64,000 nt of DNA from Megasphaera sp. AM44-1BH (GCF_003467125.1 NZ_QSFA01000002.1:124001-188000), one strand, 5' to 3'; shown: positions 51,504 through 60,563, counted from the stretch's first letter. Numbers and translations: made by a program. Notes: generated by a model not told the origin, from the letters alone.

Positions 51504-52652
51504 ATGCTTAAGGTAATGACTGTATTCGGAACGCGCCCGGAGGCCATCAAGATGGCGCCTGTCGTCCTGGAACTCAAAAAACATCCGGATCAGATCCAGA
51601 CGGTCGTGGCCGTTACGGCCCAGCACCGGCAGATGCTGGATCAGGTGCTGGATTTATTCCAGATCCGTCCCGATTATGATCTGGACATCATGAGCCAGGG
51701 GCAGACACTGTATGATATTACGACCCGTTCCCTGCAGGGGCTGAAGTCGGTCATGGAAGTGGAAAAACCGGATCTCGTCCTGGTCCATGGCGATACGACG
51801 ACGACTTTTGCCGGGGCGCTGGCTGCGTATTATCAGCAGATTCCCGTAGGTCATGTCGAAGCGGGGCTGCGTACAGGAAATATTTACTCACCGTTCCCGG
51901 AAGAAATGAACCGGAAATTGACCGGTGCCATAGCGGCGATTCATTTTTCACCGACGGCGACGGCCCGGGCCAATCTGCTGAGGGAAGGAATCAGCAAAGA
52001 TGCGATTTTCGTTACCGGCAATACGGTCATTGATGCTCTCATGACGACTGTCGATGAAGGGTATGACTTTGAGGACAAAGAATTACAGACTGTCGATTTC
52101 CGGCATCACCGCATCATTCTCCTGACGACACATCGCCGTGAAAATCTTGGTGAACCTATGAGACATATATATAAGGCTCTGCGCCAGATCATCGAAGAAA
52201 TCCCCGATACGGAAATTGTTTTTCCCGTGCACCGAAATCCACTGGTACGCAAAGTCGTAGAAGAAGAATTGTCCGGTGTGGACCGCATCCATCTCATCGA
52301 GCCCATGGAATACGAACCGTTCGCCAATCTGATGCATCACAGCTGTCTCGTCCTGACCGATTCCGGCGGCATCCAGGAAGAAGCGCCTTCTCTGGGAAAA
52401 CCTGTCCTGGTCCTCAGGGATACGACGGAACGGCCGGAAGCAGTGGAAGCCGGAACGGTACGTCTCATCGGCACCGATAAGGACCGTGTCTACGAAGAAA
52501 CGAAGCGGCTGCTCACGGATAAGGATGCTTATGATGCCATGAGCAATGCTGTCAATCCTTATGGGGATGGACAGGCGTCGCGCCGGATTGTACAGGCTAT
52601 CCTGTATACCTTCGGCAGTGGTTCCGAAAAGCCAAAAGAATTTTCTCTGTAA
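51504..52652 (+). CDS. wecB: UDP-N-acetylglucosamine 2-epimerase
   Basis: This enzyme makes UDP-ManNAc from UDP-GlcNAc for cell-surface polymers. It has 382 residues, typical length. FGTRPEAIKMAPV opens the enzyme, HGDTTTTFAGALAAYY binds the substrate, GHVEAGLRTGN is a hallmark, HRRENLG and VFPVHRNP lie in the middle, and TDSGGIQEEAPSLGKPVLVLRDTTERPEA carries the UDP-binding Ser/Glu. ATG at 51504 follows AAGGAGG with 7-base spacing. The frame extends upstream, but that part overlaps the hairpin. Confidence 0.96.
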   Translation: MLKVMTVFGTRPEAIKMAPVVLELKKHPDQIQTVVAVTAQHRQMLDQVLDLFQIRPDYDLDIMSQGQTLYDITTRSLQGLKSVMEVEKPDLVLVHGDTTTTFAGALAAYYQQIPVGHVEAGLRTGNIYSPFPEEMNRKLTGAIAAIHFSPTATARANLLREGISKDAIFVTGNTVIDALMTTVDEGYDFEDKELQTVDFRHHRIILLTTHRRENLGEPMRHIYKALRQIIEEIPDTEIVFPVHRNPLVRKVVEEELSGVDRIHLIEPMEYEPFANLMHHSCLVLTDSGGIQEEAPSLGKPVLVLRDTTERPEAVEAGTVRLIGTDKDRVYEETKRLLTDKDAYDAMSNAVNPYGDGQASRRIVQAILYTFGSGSEKPKEFSL

Positions 52653-52724
52653 TTTTACAGAGTTTTGTAGGATTTTTCATAAAACATACTTTTTTTTAGT
52701 TTTATGACTAATAGCTAAAAATTA

Positions 52725-52753
52725 TTGATTTTACATAAGTCCCGTGATACAAT
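52725..52753 (+). promoter_or_regulatory. Promoter of the ATP synthase operon
   Basis: TTGATT (52725-52730) and TACAAT (52748-52753) are 17 bp apart. An imperfect dyad CCCGTGATACA / TGTATTGCGGG (52741-52767) overlaps the -10 and the start region. The rest of the 52653-52821 gap is AT-rich, with no gene. Confidence 0.7.
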
Positions 52754-52821
52754 AGCTGTATTGCGGGGCATGAATCCTATACATGAAAATTTGTAATGCA
52801 GCCTGCGCCGAGGTAAGGACC

Positions 52822-53076
52822 ATGCAGAAAAAACACGAAAAGGAAACAGTGCGCCTACGGGATATACTGGTCAGTGCCGCCTCTATGGGACTGACGTTGT
52901 GTGTCAGCATGTGTATCGGCATTGCCTGCGGGTACTGGGTGGATGCGCAGCTGGGCACGATTCCCTGGGGACTGCTCATTGGTGGCGTTCTTGGGGCGGT
53001 CAGTGGCTTCTGGTCTATTTTCAGGAAGGCCGTGCGTTTTATGAACGATCATCCGCCACGCCAGAAAGAGAGATAG
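52822..53076 (+). CDS. atpZ: AtpZ-like accessory protein of ATP synthase
   Basis: This is an 84-residue protein with two TM hairpins (about residues 20-45 and 50-72, with GIACGYWVDAQLGT and IPWGLLIGGVLGAVSGF). Proteins of this AtpZ/AtpI group sit at the head of F-ATPase operons and may help c-ring assembly or Mg2+ supply. ATG at 52822 follows AGGTAAGGA; the longer frame starting at 52783 lacks such a site. It is first in the atp operon and ends 14 bases before AtpI. Confidence 0.82.
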   Translation: MQKKHEKETVRLRDILVSAASMGLTLCVSMCIGIACGYWVDAQLGTIPWGLLIGGVLGAVSGFWSIFRKAVRFMNDHPPRQKER

Positions 53077-53090
53077 GGCAGAGGACTCCT

Positions 53091-53468
53091 ATGGAAGAAT
53101 TTACACGATATGTAAAAGTGACACTGTTCAGACTATTGAGCCTGACCCTTCTGGTGACAGGATTGCTGCTCCTTCTGGGAAAGGCGGAATACCTCAGCGG
53201 CTGGCTTATTGGCTGCGCTATCAATGGCGTATACTTTCTCATGTTGTGCAGCCGGTCCTTCCGGGCTATGAAGATGGATCCTGCAAAGGCGTTTACCGTT
53301 CTCCGTGGCGGCGCGCTGATGCGTATACTTACCATCGTTCTGATACTCATTGTGGTGCTACAGTTTCCCTCTGTCCGCATATGGGCGGTCGTAGCCGGCA
53401 TCCTGACGTATCGGATTCTCATATACTTCGAAGCGGTGTATCATGCCTGCATCCGAAGACATCTTTAA
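53091..53468 (+). CDS. atpI: ATP synthase subunit I (AtpI)
   Basis: This 125-residue protein has four TM helices in two pairs (LSLTLLVTGLLLLLG, WLIGCAINGVYFLML, LMRILTIVLILIVVL, RIWAVVAGILTYRIL) and matches the ATP synthase I family. Members assist assembly of the c-ring. ATG at 53091 (MEEFTRYVKVTLFRLL) lies 14 bases after the atpZ stop. It is followed 18 bases later by atpB with AAAGGAGG. Confidence 0.85.
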   Translation: MEEFTRYVKVTLFRLLSLTLLVTGLLLLLGKAEYLSGWLIGCAINGVYFLMLCSRSFRAMKMDPAKAFTVLRGGALMRILTIVLILIVVLQFPSVRIWAVVAGILTYRILIYFEAVYHACIRRHL

Positions 53469-53486
53469 GGAAAGGAGGCGCTTATC

Positions 53487-54158
53487 ATGGAGCTGCATAC
53501 GGGTCATCATTTGATTTATCAGCTGTTTGGCATGAATGTCAATATGGATACGCTGTACATGACCTGGCTCACGGCGGCTATCGTTATTATCATTACGCTG
53601 GCCGCGACGCGGGGCCGGTCACTGGTTCCTTCCGGTATCCAGAACGCAGTTGAAATTGTCGTAGAAGCACTTCTGGCACAGTTCAAGGAAACATTGGGTC
53701 CGAAGTGGGGACAGGTCGTGTCGGTCCTTCTGACTATGTTCCTGTTTATTCTGGTCGGCAATGAATTAGGGCTGCTGCCCAGTCCGCATATCCTGACGTC
53801 GCCGACGAATGATCTCAATACGACGCTGGGCCTGGCCCTGGTATCATCTTTTATGGTACATTTTGTTGCTCTGCGCAACCAAGGTCTGAAAAAACACATC
53901 AAACATTATTTTCAACCGTTCGCTGTATTTTTTGTCATCAACCTGCTGGAAGAATTTACAAAGCCTATTACGCTGGCCTTCCGTCTGTTCGGCAATATCC
54001 TTGCCGGTGAAATCCTGATGGAAGTGCTGTACAAACTGGTCCCCGTCGGGGTGCCTATCATCTGGTTGATATTCAGTCTGGTCATCGGCCTGATTCAGGC
54101 CTTTATCTTCACTATACTGACCACATCGTATCTGGCAGATTCCCTCAGAGAAGAGTAA
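53487..54158 (+). CDS. atpB: F1Fo ATP synthase subunit a
   Basis: This is the membrane stator of the ion channel, 223 residues with about six TM helices. The essential Arg is in LAFRLFGNILAGEIL, a conserved segment of helix 5, and LVIGLIQAFIFTILT is the last helix. NELGLLPSP and the EEFTKPITLAFRL stretch fit the bacterial family. GGAGGC precedes the start. It pairs with the c subunit just downstream, so the two define the coupling ion. Confidence 0.95.
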   Translation: MELHTGHHLIYQLFGMNVNMDTLYMTWLTAAIVIIITLAATRGRSLVPSGIQNAVEIVVEALLAQFKETLGPKWGQVVSVLLTMFLFILVGNELGLLPSPHILTSPTNDLNTTLGLALVSSFMVHFVALRNQGLKKHIKHYFQPFAVFFVINLLEEFTKPITLAFRLFGNILAGEILMEVLYKLVPVGVPIIWLIFSLVIGLIQAFIFTILTTSYLADSLREE

Positions 54159-54198
54159 GTGAAGACAAGTAACTCATATATCAAGGAGGATTATAATT

Positions 54199-54444
54199 AT
54201 GGAATTAGTATTAGCATTATCCGCAATGGGCGCAGCTATTGGTATTGGTCTGGCAGCAATGGGTGCTGCTATCGGTGATGGTCATGCCGCATCGAAGATG
54301 CTCGAAGGTCTGGCACGTCAGCCGGAAATGGGCGGCAAGCTCCTGGTCAACTTCCTGATTTCTGTAGGCCTGATTGAATCCATGCCTATCATTGCAGCTG
54401 TTATCGCTATCGTGCTCGTATTTGCCAACCCTCTGGCAGGCTAA
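54199..54444 (+). CDS. atpE: F1Fo ATP synthase subunit c
   Basis: This is an 81-residue two-helix proteolipid. The loop EGLARQPE is intact. Helix 1 ends GAAIGDGHAAS with Asp 27 at the position of Gln 32 in the Na+-binding Ilyobacter c subunit, and helix 2 has GLIESMPII with Glu 60 and Ser 61 at the Glu 65/Ser 66 positions. The spacing (33 residues) is conserved. An acidic residue in both helices is unusual. AAGGAGG lies 10 bases before the ATG. It is part of the complete atp operon. Confidence 0.96.
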   Translation: MELVLALSAMGAAIGIGLAAMGAAIGDGHAASKMLEGLARQPEMGGKLLVNFLISVGLIESMPIIAAVIAIVLVFANPLAG

Positions 54445-54482
54445 ACTGTACCGGCACAGTTCGGTAAAAGGAGGAGAAAGTT

Positions 54483-54986
54483 TTGGTAGATATTAACTTT
54501 ACACTGGTAATCCAGTTCATCAACTTCTTTGTCCTCGTCGCTATTTTAGCCAAGTTTGCATATAAGCCTATTTTAAAAGTGCTTGAAGACCGCAAGAATA
54601 AAATCGCTTCTGACCTTAGCAGTGCTGAAGAAGCCCGCCTTTCAGCGGAAAAACTGAAAGCCGATTATGAAGCACAGCTGCAGAAAGCTCATGCGGAAGC
54701 CCAGGCCACTGTGGACAAGGCTGTAAAACAAGCCGACAAGGAAGCGCAGGCTCAGCTCGATGCTATCCGTTCCCAGATTGCAAGGGAAAAGGAAATCGCC
54801 CAGGCTGAAATTGCCAATGAACGGGAAGCAGCTATTCGCGAAATGAGAAATGAAGTAGTGACGCTGTCTATGGCTGTGGCAGAAAAACTGCTGAAAAAGA
54901 ACATGGATACGGATATGAATCAGAAACTGGTAGCAGAATGCCTGAAGCAGTTTGACGGGCAGCAGCCGGCAGGTAAAAAGTCATGA
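54483..54986 (+). CDS. atpF: F1Fo ATP synthase subunit b
   Basis: This 167-residue peripheral stalk subunit has one N-terminal TM (FTLVIQFINFFVLVAILAKF) and a long, charged helical tail with many Ala and Glu. TTG at 54483 is used as the start (VDINFTL follows) because GGAGGAGAAAG lies just upstream and no ATG or GTG is suitable. The stop overlaps atpH (ATGA). It links the membrane sector to delta. Confidence 0.93.
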   Translation: MVDINFTLVIQFINFFVLVAILAKFAYKPILKVLEDRKNKIASDLSSAEEARLSAEKLKADYEAQLQKAHAEAQATVDKAVKQADKEAQAQLDAIRSQIAREKEIAQAEIANEREAAIREMRNEVVTLSMAVAEKLLKKNMDTDMNQKLVAECLKQFDGQQPAGKKS

Positions 54987-55552
54987 TTCCTGAAGCCGTA
55001 TACAGCAAATACAGCCAGGCTATGTTTGACATAGCAAAGGAACAGCACAAGATGGACGAGTACGGTACTGAATTAAAAGCCGTCCGCGATACGATGCAGC
55101 TCAATCCGGAGCTGAAGAAGTTCATCCATCATCCGCTGGTTCCACCCCAGTCGAAAAAAGAAACACTCCACGCTATTTTTGCTGATGACGTGTCCCCTGT
55201 TGTCCTGCAGTTTCTCTACGTCATGATAGACCGGCGCAGGGAAGCGGCCATCATCGCGGCTATCGACGGGTTTATCGATTTGGCCCGTGCAGCTCAGAAT
55301 ATCGAAGTCGCGAAGATCCGCCTCGTAAAACCGCTGTCAGCAGAAGAGGAAAAACAATTGGTCGCGTCTCTGGAAAAGATGACTGGCAAACATATCGAAC
55401 CGCTGTATTATATGGATCCTTCCATTATCGGCGGCATGATTGTCCAGATAGGCGACCGGCTAATAGACGGCAGTCTGAAGCGGCAGCTCACGGATATGCA
55501 GCATTCCCTGCTTCAGTCTGACGTAATGAATGAGGTGACGGACGAAAAATGA
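54983..55552 (+). CDS. atpH: F1Fo ATP synthase subunit delta
   Basis: The 189-residue delta subunit connects the b stalk to the F1 head. It starts MIPEAVYSKYSQAMFDIAKEQ, the usual N-terminal helical domain, and ends with a C-terminal part containing MTGKHIEPLYYMDPSIIGGM and GDRLIDGSLKRQL, both conserved in the family. It overlaps atpF by 4 bases at the start and atpA by 4 at the end, so translation is coupled. Confidence 0.94.
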   Translation: MIPEAVYSKYSQAMFDIAKEQHKMDEYGTELKAVRDTMQLNPELKKFIHHPLVPPQSKKETLHAIFADDVSPVVLQFLYVMIDRRREAAIIAAIDGFIDLARAAQNIEVAKIRLVKPLSAEEEKQLVASLEKMTGKHIEPLYYMDPSIIGGMIVQIGDRLIDGSLKRQLTDMQHSLLQSDVMNEVTDEK

Positions 55553-57084
55553 AAATGAAGCCAGAAGAAATAACGGCTATAATCAAAAAACAAATCGAAG
55601 ACTACAACGTCGAAATGAACGTCGATGACGTAGGCACCATCCTGGAAGTCGGGGACGGCATAGCGCATATATACGGTTTGGATAAGTGCATGTCCGGGGA
55701 ACTCCTGGAATTGCCTCATAATGTGTATGGCCTGGCCATGAACCTGGAAGAAGACAACGTAGGTGCCGTTCTTCTCGGTGAAGACGAACTCATCAAGGAA
55801 GGCGATACGGTACGCCGGACCGGCAAGGTTATGAGTGTTCCTGTCGGTGATGCCATGATTGGCCGTGTCGTCAATCCCCTGGGTGCACCTATTGATGGCA
55901 AAGGTGCCATCAAAGCGACGGAATATCGCCGCGTCGAAGTCGTAGCTCACGGCATTGCAGACCGCCAGCCGGTCAAGCAGCCGCTCCAGACAGGGCTGAA
56001 GGCCATTGACTCCATGGTTCCTATCGGACGGGGCCAGCGTGAACTGATCATCGGCGACCGCGGCACCGGCAAGACGGCCATCGCCATTGATACGATCATT
56101 AATCAGAAAGATACAGGCGTCATCTGCGTATACGTCGCCATCGGCCAGAAAGCTTCTACTGTTGCCCGTGTCGTACGGACACTGGAAGAACACGGCGCCA
56201 TGGCGTATACCATCGTCGTTGCTGCTACGGCTTCCGATGGTTCGCCTCTCCAGTACCTGGCACCGTATTCTGGCGTTTCCATGGCCGAATACTTTATGCA
56301 TCAGGGCAAGGACTGCCTCTGCGTATACGATGATTTGTCCAAGCATGCCCAGGCGTACCGCGCCATGAGTCTGTTGCTCCGTCGTCCGCCAGGACGTGAA
56401 GCGTATCCGGGCGATGTATTCTACTTACATTCCCGTCTGCTTGAACGGGCTGCCAAATTGTCTGATGAACTGGGTGGCGGTTCCATTACGGCCCTGCCGA
56501 TCATTGAAACGTTGGCAGGTGACTTATCGGCCTATATCCCGACAAACGTCATTTCTATCACCGATGGCCAGATTTTCCTGGAAACAGAATTATTCAACTC
56601 CGGTGTACGGCCTGCTATCAACGTCGGTCTTTCCGTATCCCGTGTCGGCGGGTCTGCCCAGATCAAGGCCATGAAGAAAATTGCTGGCACGCTCCGTCTG
56701 AGCCTGGCCCAGTACCGTGAACTGGCAGCGTTTGCCCAGTTCGGTTCAGACCTCGACAAGAGTACCAAGGCCCAGATTGACGCCGGTGAACGGACGATGC
56801 AGATGCTGATCCAGCCGCAGTACCAGCCTATGCCCGTCGAAGACCAGGTCATCCAGATTTATGCAGCTGTCAAAGGGTATCTCATGCCTGTAGAAGTAGA
56901 AGACGTACAGGAATTTGAAGACCAGCTCATCAAATTTATGCATGCTAATTATCCTGAAGTCGGTGCAGATATCAAAAAGACCAAAGAACTCGGTGCAGAT
57001 AATGAAGAAGTTCTCAAAAAAGCTATTGTGGAATTTACGAAGCAGTTCGGTACAAGCCACAAGCTGATTAAAGAGGAGGAATAG
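55549..57084 (+). CDS. atpA: F1Fo ATP synthase subunit alpha
   Basis: This regulatory nucleotide-binding subunit has 511 residues. Walker A is GDRGTGKTAIA; further hallmarks are YVAIGQKAST, LCVYDDLSKHA, LLRRPPGREAYPGDVFYLHSRLLERAAKL and PAINVGLSVSRVGGSAQ, which holds the arginine finger. The N-terminus (MKMKPEEITAIIKKQIEDY) is typical. The start overlaps atpH. It assembles with beta into the catalytic hexamer. Confidence 0.98.
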   Translation: MKMKPEEITAIIKKQIEDYNVEMNVDDVGTILEVGDGIAHIYGLDKCMSGELLELPHNVYGLAMNLEEDNVGAVLLGEDELIKEGDTVRRTGKVMSVPVGDAMIGRVVNPLGAPIDGKGAIKATEYRRVEVVAHGIADRQPVKQPLQTGLKAIDSMVPIGRGQRELIIGDRGTGKTAIAIDTIINQKDTGVICVYVAIGQKASTVARVVRTLEEHGAMAYTIVVAATASDGSPLQYLAPYSGVSMAEYFMHQGKDCLCVYDDLSKHAQAYRAMSLLLRRPPGREAYPGDVFYLHSRLLERAAKLSDELGGGSITALPIIETLAGDLSAYIPTNVISITDGQIFLETELFNSGVRPAINVGLSVSRVGGSAQIKAMKKIAGTLRLSLAQYRELAAFAQFGSDLDKSTKAQIDAGERTMQMLIQPQYQPMPVEDQVIQIYAAVKGYLMPVEVEDVQEFEDQLIKFMHANYPEVGADIKKTKELGADNEEVLKKAIVEFTKQFGTSHKLIKEEE

Positions 57085-57087
57085 TCT

Positions 57088-57945
57088 ATGCCGAGTGCAC
57101 GCGAAATAAACCGTCGGATTAAATCCGTAACGAATACGCAGCAGATTACAAAGGCTATGAAGATGGTATCCTCCGTTCGTCTGCGCCGTGCACAGGAACG
57201 CGCTCTGGCAACTGCTCCTTTTACTGAAAAAATGGAAGGAATGCTGCAGCGTCTGTCGGCAGCTATACCAGGAGAAAATAATCCGTTATTCGTCAAGCGT
57301 GACGTGAAGCGTACGTGTTATGTTATCATTGGTTCCGATAAGGGCCTGGCAGGAGCGTTCAATTCCAATATCAACAAGGAAATGGTGAGTCTCCTGAAAG
57401 ATAAGCCCCGTTCGGCTTCGTACCTCATCGTGACAGGACGTAAACCGGTAGAGTATCTGAAGCATCTGCGCATCACGCCGGATTATAAACGGGCCGGTTT
57501 TTCTGACAAGCCGAATTTCGGTCATGCCCAGAATCTGGCGCGGAAGGCGACGGAAGAATTCCTCGCCGGTAACGTCGATGAAGTGTATCTGGTGTATACG
57601 AAGTTCAAATCTGCCCTGTCACAGGTCGTGACACAGACAAAGCTGCTGCCAATCGAACCTTCCGTATCGGAAAAAAGCGGCCCTTCGGAAGAATACCTCT
57701 TTGCTCCCGATGCCGGTCAGGTTTTATCGACATTGCTGCCGCAGTATATCGACATGGTCATTTACAATGGCCTGCTGCAGTCTGCAGCTAGTGAACTGGG
57801 AGCACGTATGACGGCCATGACCGGCGCGACCGATAATGCCGGTGAATTGATTGAAAAGTTGACCGTTCATTATAATAAGGTCCGTCAGGCCGGTATTACA
57901 AACGAACTGACGGAAATCGTCAGCGGTGCCAATGCACTGCAGTAA
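57088..57945 (+). CDS. atpG: F1Fo ATP synthase subunit gamma
   Basis: This central rotor shaft has 285 residues. The N-terminal helix reads REINRRIKSVTNTQQITKAMKMVS and the C-terminal helix ARMTAMTGATDNAGELIEKL...NKVRQAGITNELTEIV, the two coiled-coil helices that turn inside the hexamer. GSDKGLAGAFNSNI lies in the Rossmann-like middle. It starts 3 bases after atpA with AGAGGAGG upstream. Confidence 0.97.
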   Translation: MPSAREINRRIKSVTNTQQITKAMKMVSSVRLRRAQERALATAPFTEKMEGMLQRLSAAIPGENNPLFVKRDVKRTCYVIIGSDKGLAGAFNSNINKEMVSLLKDKPRSASYLIVTGRKPVEYLKHLRITPDYKRAGFSDKPNFGHAQNLARKATEEFLAGNVDEVYLVYTKFKSALSQVVTQTKLLPIEPSVSEKSGPSEEYLFAPDAGQVLSTLLPQYIDMVIYNGLLQSAASELGARMTAMTGATDNAGELIEKLTVHYNKVRQAGITNELTEIVSGANALQ

Positions 57946-57983
57946 GGACGAAGGAAAATCTAAATAAGGAGGAGAGCCTCTTC

Positions 57984-59402
57984 ATGAGCAATACAATTGG
58001 GAAAGTAATTCAGGTCATTGGCCCGGTCGTAGACGTCCGCTTTGCGAGCGAAGAAGACCTGCCGGCTATATATAACGCCATCCATATCACCGGCGGCACA
58101 GGCGATCAGGCGATTGATCTGGTAGCAGAAGTCATGCAGCACCTGGGCGACGATGTCGTCCGCTGTGTAGCCATGAGCTCCACAGACGGTCTGGTGCGCG
58201 GCATGAAAGCAGAAAATACAGGCGGCCCGATCAAGGTACCTGTCGGAGAAGGCGTTCTGGGCCGGATTTTCAATGTCCTGGGCCAGACAGTTGATAAAGT
58301 AGATAAGAAGGTAGAAGCTGCCGACTACTGGCCAATCCACCGCCCGGTACCGAAATTTGAAGACCAGGCTACGGGTACAGAAATCTTTGAAACAGGAATC
58401 AAGGTCGTTGACCTTATCTGCCCCTATGCCAAAGGCGGCAAAATCGGCCTCTTCGGTGGTGCTGGCGTTGGCAAGACCGTCCTCATCATGGAACTGATCC
58501 ACAACGTAGCTACCGGCCACGGCGGCTATTCCGTATTCACCGGCGTTGGTGAACGGACACGTGAAGGCAATGACTTGTGGAATGAAATGAAAGAATCGGG
58601 CGTTATCGACAAGACGGCTCTGGTATACGGCCAGATGAATGAACCGCCAGGAGCCCGTATGCGTGTCGGCCTGACAGGTCTTACCATGGCTGAATATTTC
58701 CGTGATAAAGAACACAAAGACGTGCTGCTCTTTATCGATAATATCTTCCGTTTCATCCAGGCTGGTTCGGAAGTATCGGCCCTCCTGGGCCGTATTCCGT
58801 CGGCTGTTGGCTATCAGCCGACGCTGGCGACCGATGTCGGTGCCCTGCAGGAACGGATTACCTCGACGAAGAACGGATCCATCACATCAGTACAGGCCGT
58901 ATACGTCCCTGCCGATGATCTGACAGACCCGGCTCCGGCCGCTACCTTTGCCCACCTGGATGCGACGACCGTCCTGTCCCGTCAGATTGCCGAACTCGGT
59001 ATTTATCCGGCTGTGGATCCTCTCGATTCCACATCCCGTATCCTCGACCCCCACGTATTAGGGGAAGACCATTATAATACGGCCCGTGCCGTACAGGCTA
59101 TTCTGCAGAAATACAATGACCTGCAGGATATCATCGCTATCCTGGGTATTGACGAATTGTCGGAAGAAGATAAGCTGACCGTTGCCCGTGCCCGTAAAAT
59201 CCAGCGTTTCCTGAGCCAGCCTTTTGCTGTTGCTGAACAGTTTACAGGGCAGCCCGGACGGTATGTCCCGCTGAAAGAAACCATCGAAGGATTTAAGGAA
59301 ATCCTGTCGGGTAAATGTGATGACATGCCGGAACAAGCCTTCTATATGGTCGGCAATATTGAAGAAGCATATGAAAAAGCCAAAACTCTGAAAGGAGAAT
59401 AA
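57984..59402 (+). CDS. atpD: F1Fo ATP synthase subunit beta
   Basis: This is the catalytic subunit, 472 residues. Walker A is GGAGVGKTVLIME and is followed by the catalytic GVGERTREGNDL (Glu). DVLLFIDNIFRF is Walker B, and PSAVGYQPTLATDVG and ALQERITSTKNGSITSVQAVYVPADDLTDPAP are typical. GGAGGAGAG lies 9 bases before ATG at 57984. In the operon it follows gamma by 38 bases. Confidence 0.98.
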   Translation: MSNTIGKVIQVIGPVVDVRFASEEDLPAIYNAIHITGGTGDQAIDLVAEVMQHLGDDVVRCVAMSSTDGLVRGMKAENTGGPIKVPVGEGVLGRIFNVLGQTVDKVDKKVEAADYWPIHRPVPKFEDQATGTEIFETGIKVVDLICPYAKGGKIGLFGGAGVGKTVLIMELIHNVATGHGGYSVFTGVGERTREGNDLWNEMKESGVIDKTALVYGQMNEPPGARMRVGLTGLTMAEYFRDKEHKDVLLFIDNIFRFIQAGSEVSALLGRIPSAVGYQPTLATDVGALQERITSTKNGSITSVQAVYVPADDLTDPAPAATFAHLDATTVLSRQIAELGIYPAVDPLDSTSRILDPHVLGEDHYNTARAVQAILQKYNDLQDIIAILGIDELSEEDKLTVARARKIQRFLSQPFAVAEQFTGQPGRYVPLKETIEGFKEILSGKCDDMPEQAFYMVGNIEEAYEKAKTLKGE

Positions 59403-59405
59403 GGC

Positions 59406-59828
59406 ATGGCAGAAACAGGCAAAACAATCCACCTGGAAATTATCACGCCTGATGCTGCTGTCCTGGATACGGATGTTAGTTTTGTCCTCGTCCGTGCCCT
59501 CGATGGCGACCTGGGCATTATGCCCGGTCATGCACCGCTCATTGCTTCTTTGCGTATCTGGCCGCTGTTTTATGAAACAGATGGCAAGCGTCATTGTGTC
59601 TGCGTGGCTTCCGGGTTCCTTGAAGTCAATGGCAGCACCATAACGGTCATCACACCGGCGGCTGAACTGCCGGCAGATATCGATCTGGACCGGGCAGAAC
59701 GGTCCAGGGCCAGAGCGGAAAAACGCCTGCAGGAAAAGAAAAAAGACCTTGATGAAGTCAGAGCGCAAGCTTCTCTGAAACGAGCGCTGCTGCGCATCGA
59801 CGTGGCTCATAAATATGGTGGAAGATAA
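59406..59828 (+). CDS. atpC: F1Fo ATP synthase subunit epsilon
   Basis: The 140-residue epsilon subunit consists of an N-terminal beta-sandwich (IHLEIITPDAAVLDTDVSFVLVRALDGDLGIMPGHAPLI) and a C-terminal two-helix domain (RAEKRLQEKKKDLDEVRAQASLKRALLRIDVA) that can insert into F1 to inhibit ATP hydrolysis. It starts 3 bases after atpD and is followed by a terminator, which closes the operon. Confidence 0.95.
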   Translation: MAETGKTIHLEIITPDAAVLDTDVSFVLVRALDGDLGIMPGHAPLIASLRIWPLFYETDGKRHCVCVASGFLEVNGSTITVITPAAELPADIDLDRAERSRARAEKRLQEKKKDLDEVRAQASLKRALLRIDVAHKYGGR

Positions 59829-59868
59829 GAAAAAGGGGACTGCCGCACGTGCGACAGCCCCTTTTCCG
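59829..59868 (+). terminator. Terminator of the atp operon
   Basis: AAAAGGGG (59831-59838) with CCCCTTTT (59858-59865), and inner CTGCCGCAC / GTGCGACAG pairing with one mismatch. Confidence 0.85.
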
Positions 59869-59906
59869 ATTTTACTGATGGAATAGAAAGGAAAGACATT
59901 TGTATC

Positions 59907-60395
59907 ATGATTACTATCCGTACTGCCACGCTCCAGGACTTGGACGCCGTAAGCGCTGTAGAAGCGGCTTGTTTTCCTCCGGCTGAAGCGGCATCGAAAG
60001 ATGAATTTTACGAACGGCTGACGTATTACGCCAATCATTTCTGGCTCCTCTTTGAAGGCGATACACTTATTTCCTTTGTCGATGGCATGGTCACTGACGA
60101 AACGGACCTGACAGACGATATGTATGCCCGGGCCGCCATGCATGATGAACAGGGCGCATGGCAGATGATATTTGGCGTCAATACGATTCCTTCACATCGC
60201 CAAAAAGGCTATGCCGGACGTCTCATCCAGGTGGCGATTGACGATGCACGCCGTCAGGGCCGGCGCGGATTGGTCCTGACCTGCAAAGACCGGCTCATCC
60301 ACTACTATAGCGGTTTTGGCTTTATCGATGAAGGCGTGAGCAGCAAATCTGTCCACGGCGGAGCCGTCTGGCATCAGATGAGGCTGACTTTTTAG
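59907..60395 (+). CDS. GNAT family N-acetyltransferase
   Basis: This 162-residue acetyltransferase starts MITIRTATLQDLDAVSAVE. The acetyl-CoA-binding segment is FGVNTIPSHRQKGYAGRLI (R/Q-x-x-G-x-A pattern), and the C-terminal strand pair includes HYYSGFGFIDEGVS. The family transfers acetyl from acetyl-CoA to an amine; the FFPP-like ACFPPAEAAS stretch resembles the arylalkylamine or RimI-like subgroup. It stands alone after the atp terminator. Substrate unknown. Confidence 0.88.
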   Translation: MITIRTATLQDLDAVSAVEAACFPPAEAASKDEFYERLTYYANHFWLLFEGDTLISFVDGMVTDETDLTDDMYARAAMHDEQGAWQMIFGVNTIPSHRQKGYAGRLIQVAIDDARRQGRRGLVLTCKDRLIHYYSGFGFIDEGVSSKSVHGGAVWHQMRLTF

Positions 60396-60489
60396 CTGTC
60401 ATTTTAAGTCGTGCATCTTGTTTTTCTGTGGGCCCGGCACATCAGGACAGGCAGTTTTCTTATAATAGAGGTTGAACCTGCAGAGATTA

Positions 60490-60563
60490 TAGTGTATCAT
60501 GGATAACTGAATATACATAGGTTTATAATCATGCAGAATATATACGATACTATGATACACAGA
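60490..60563. repeat. Spaced inverted repeat upstream of topA
   Basis: GTGTATCAT (60491-60499) and ATGATACAC (60552-60560) are exact complements about 50 bases apart. They lie in the AT-rich 184-base gap (60396-60579) before topA. No classical promoter pair was fixed with confidence. The two copies could bind a regulator or form a loop. Confidence 0.5.
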
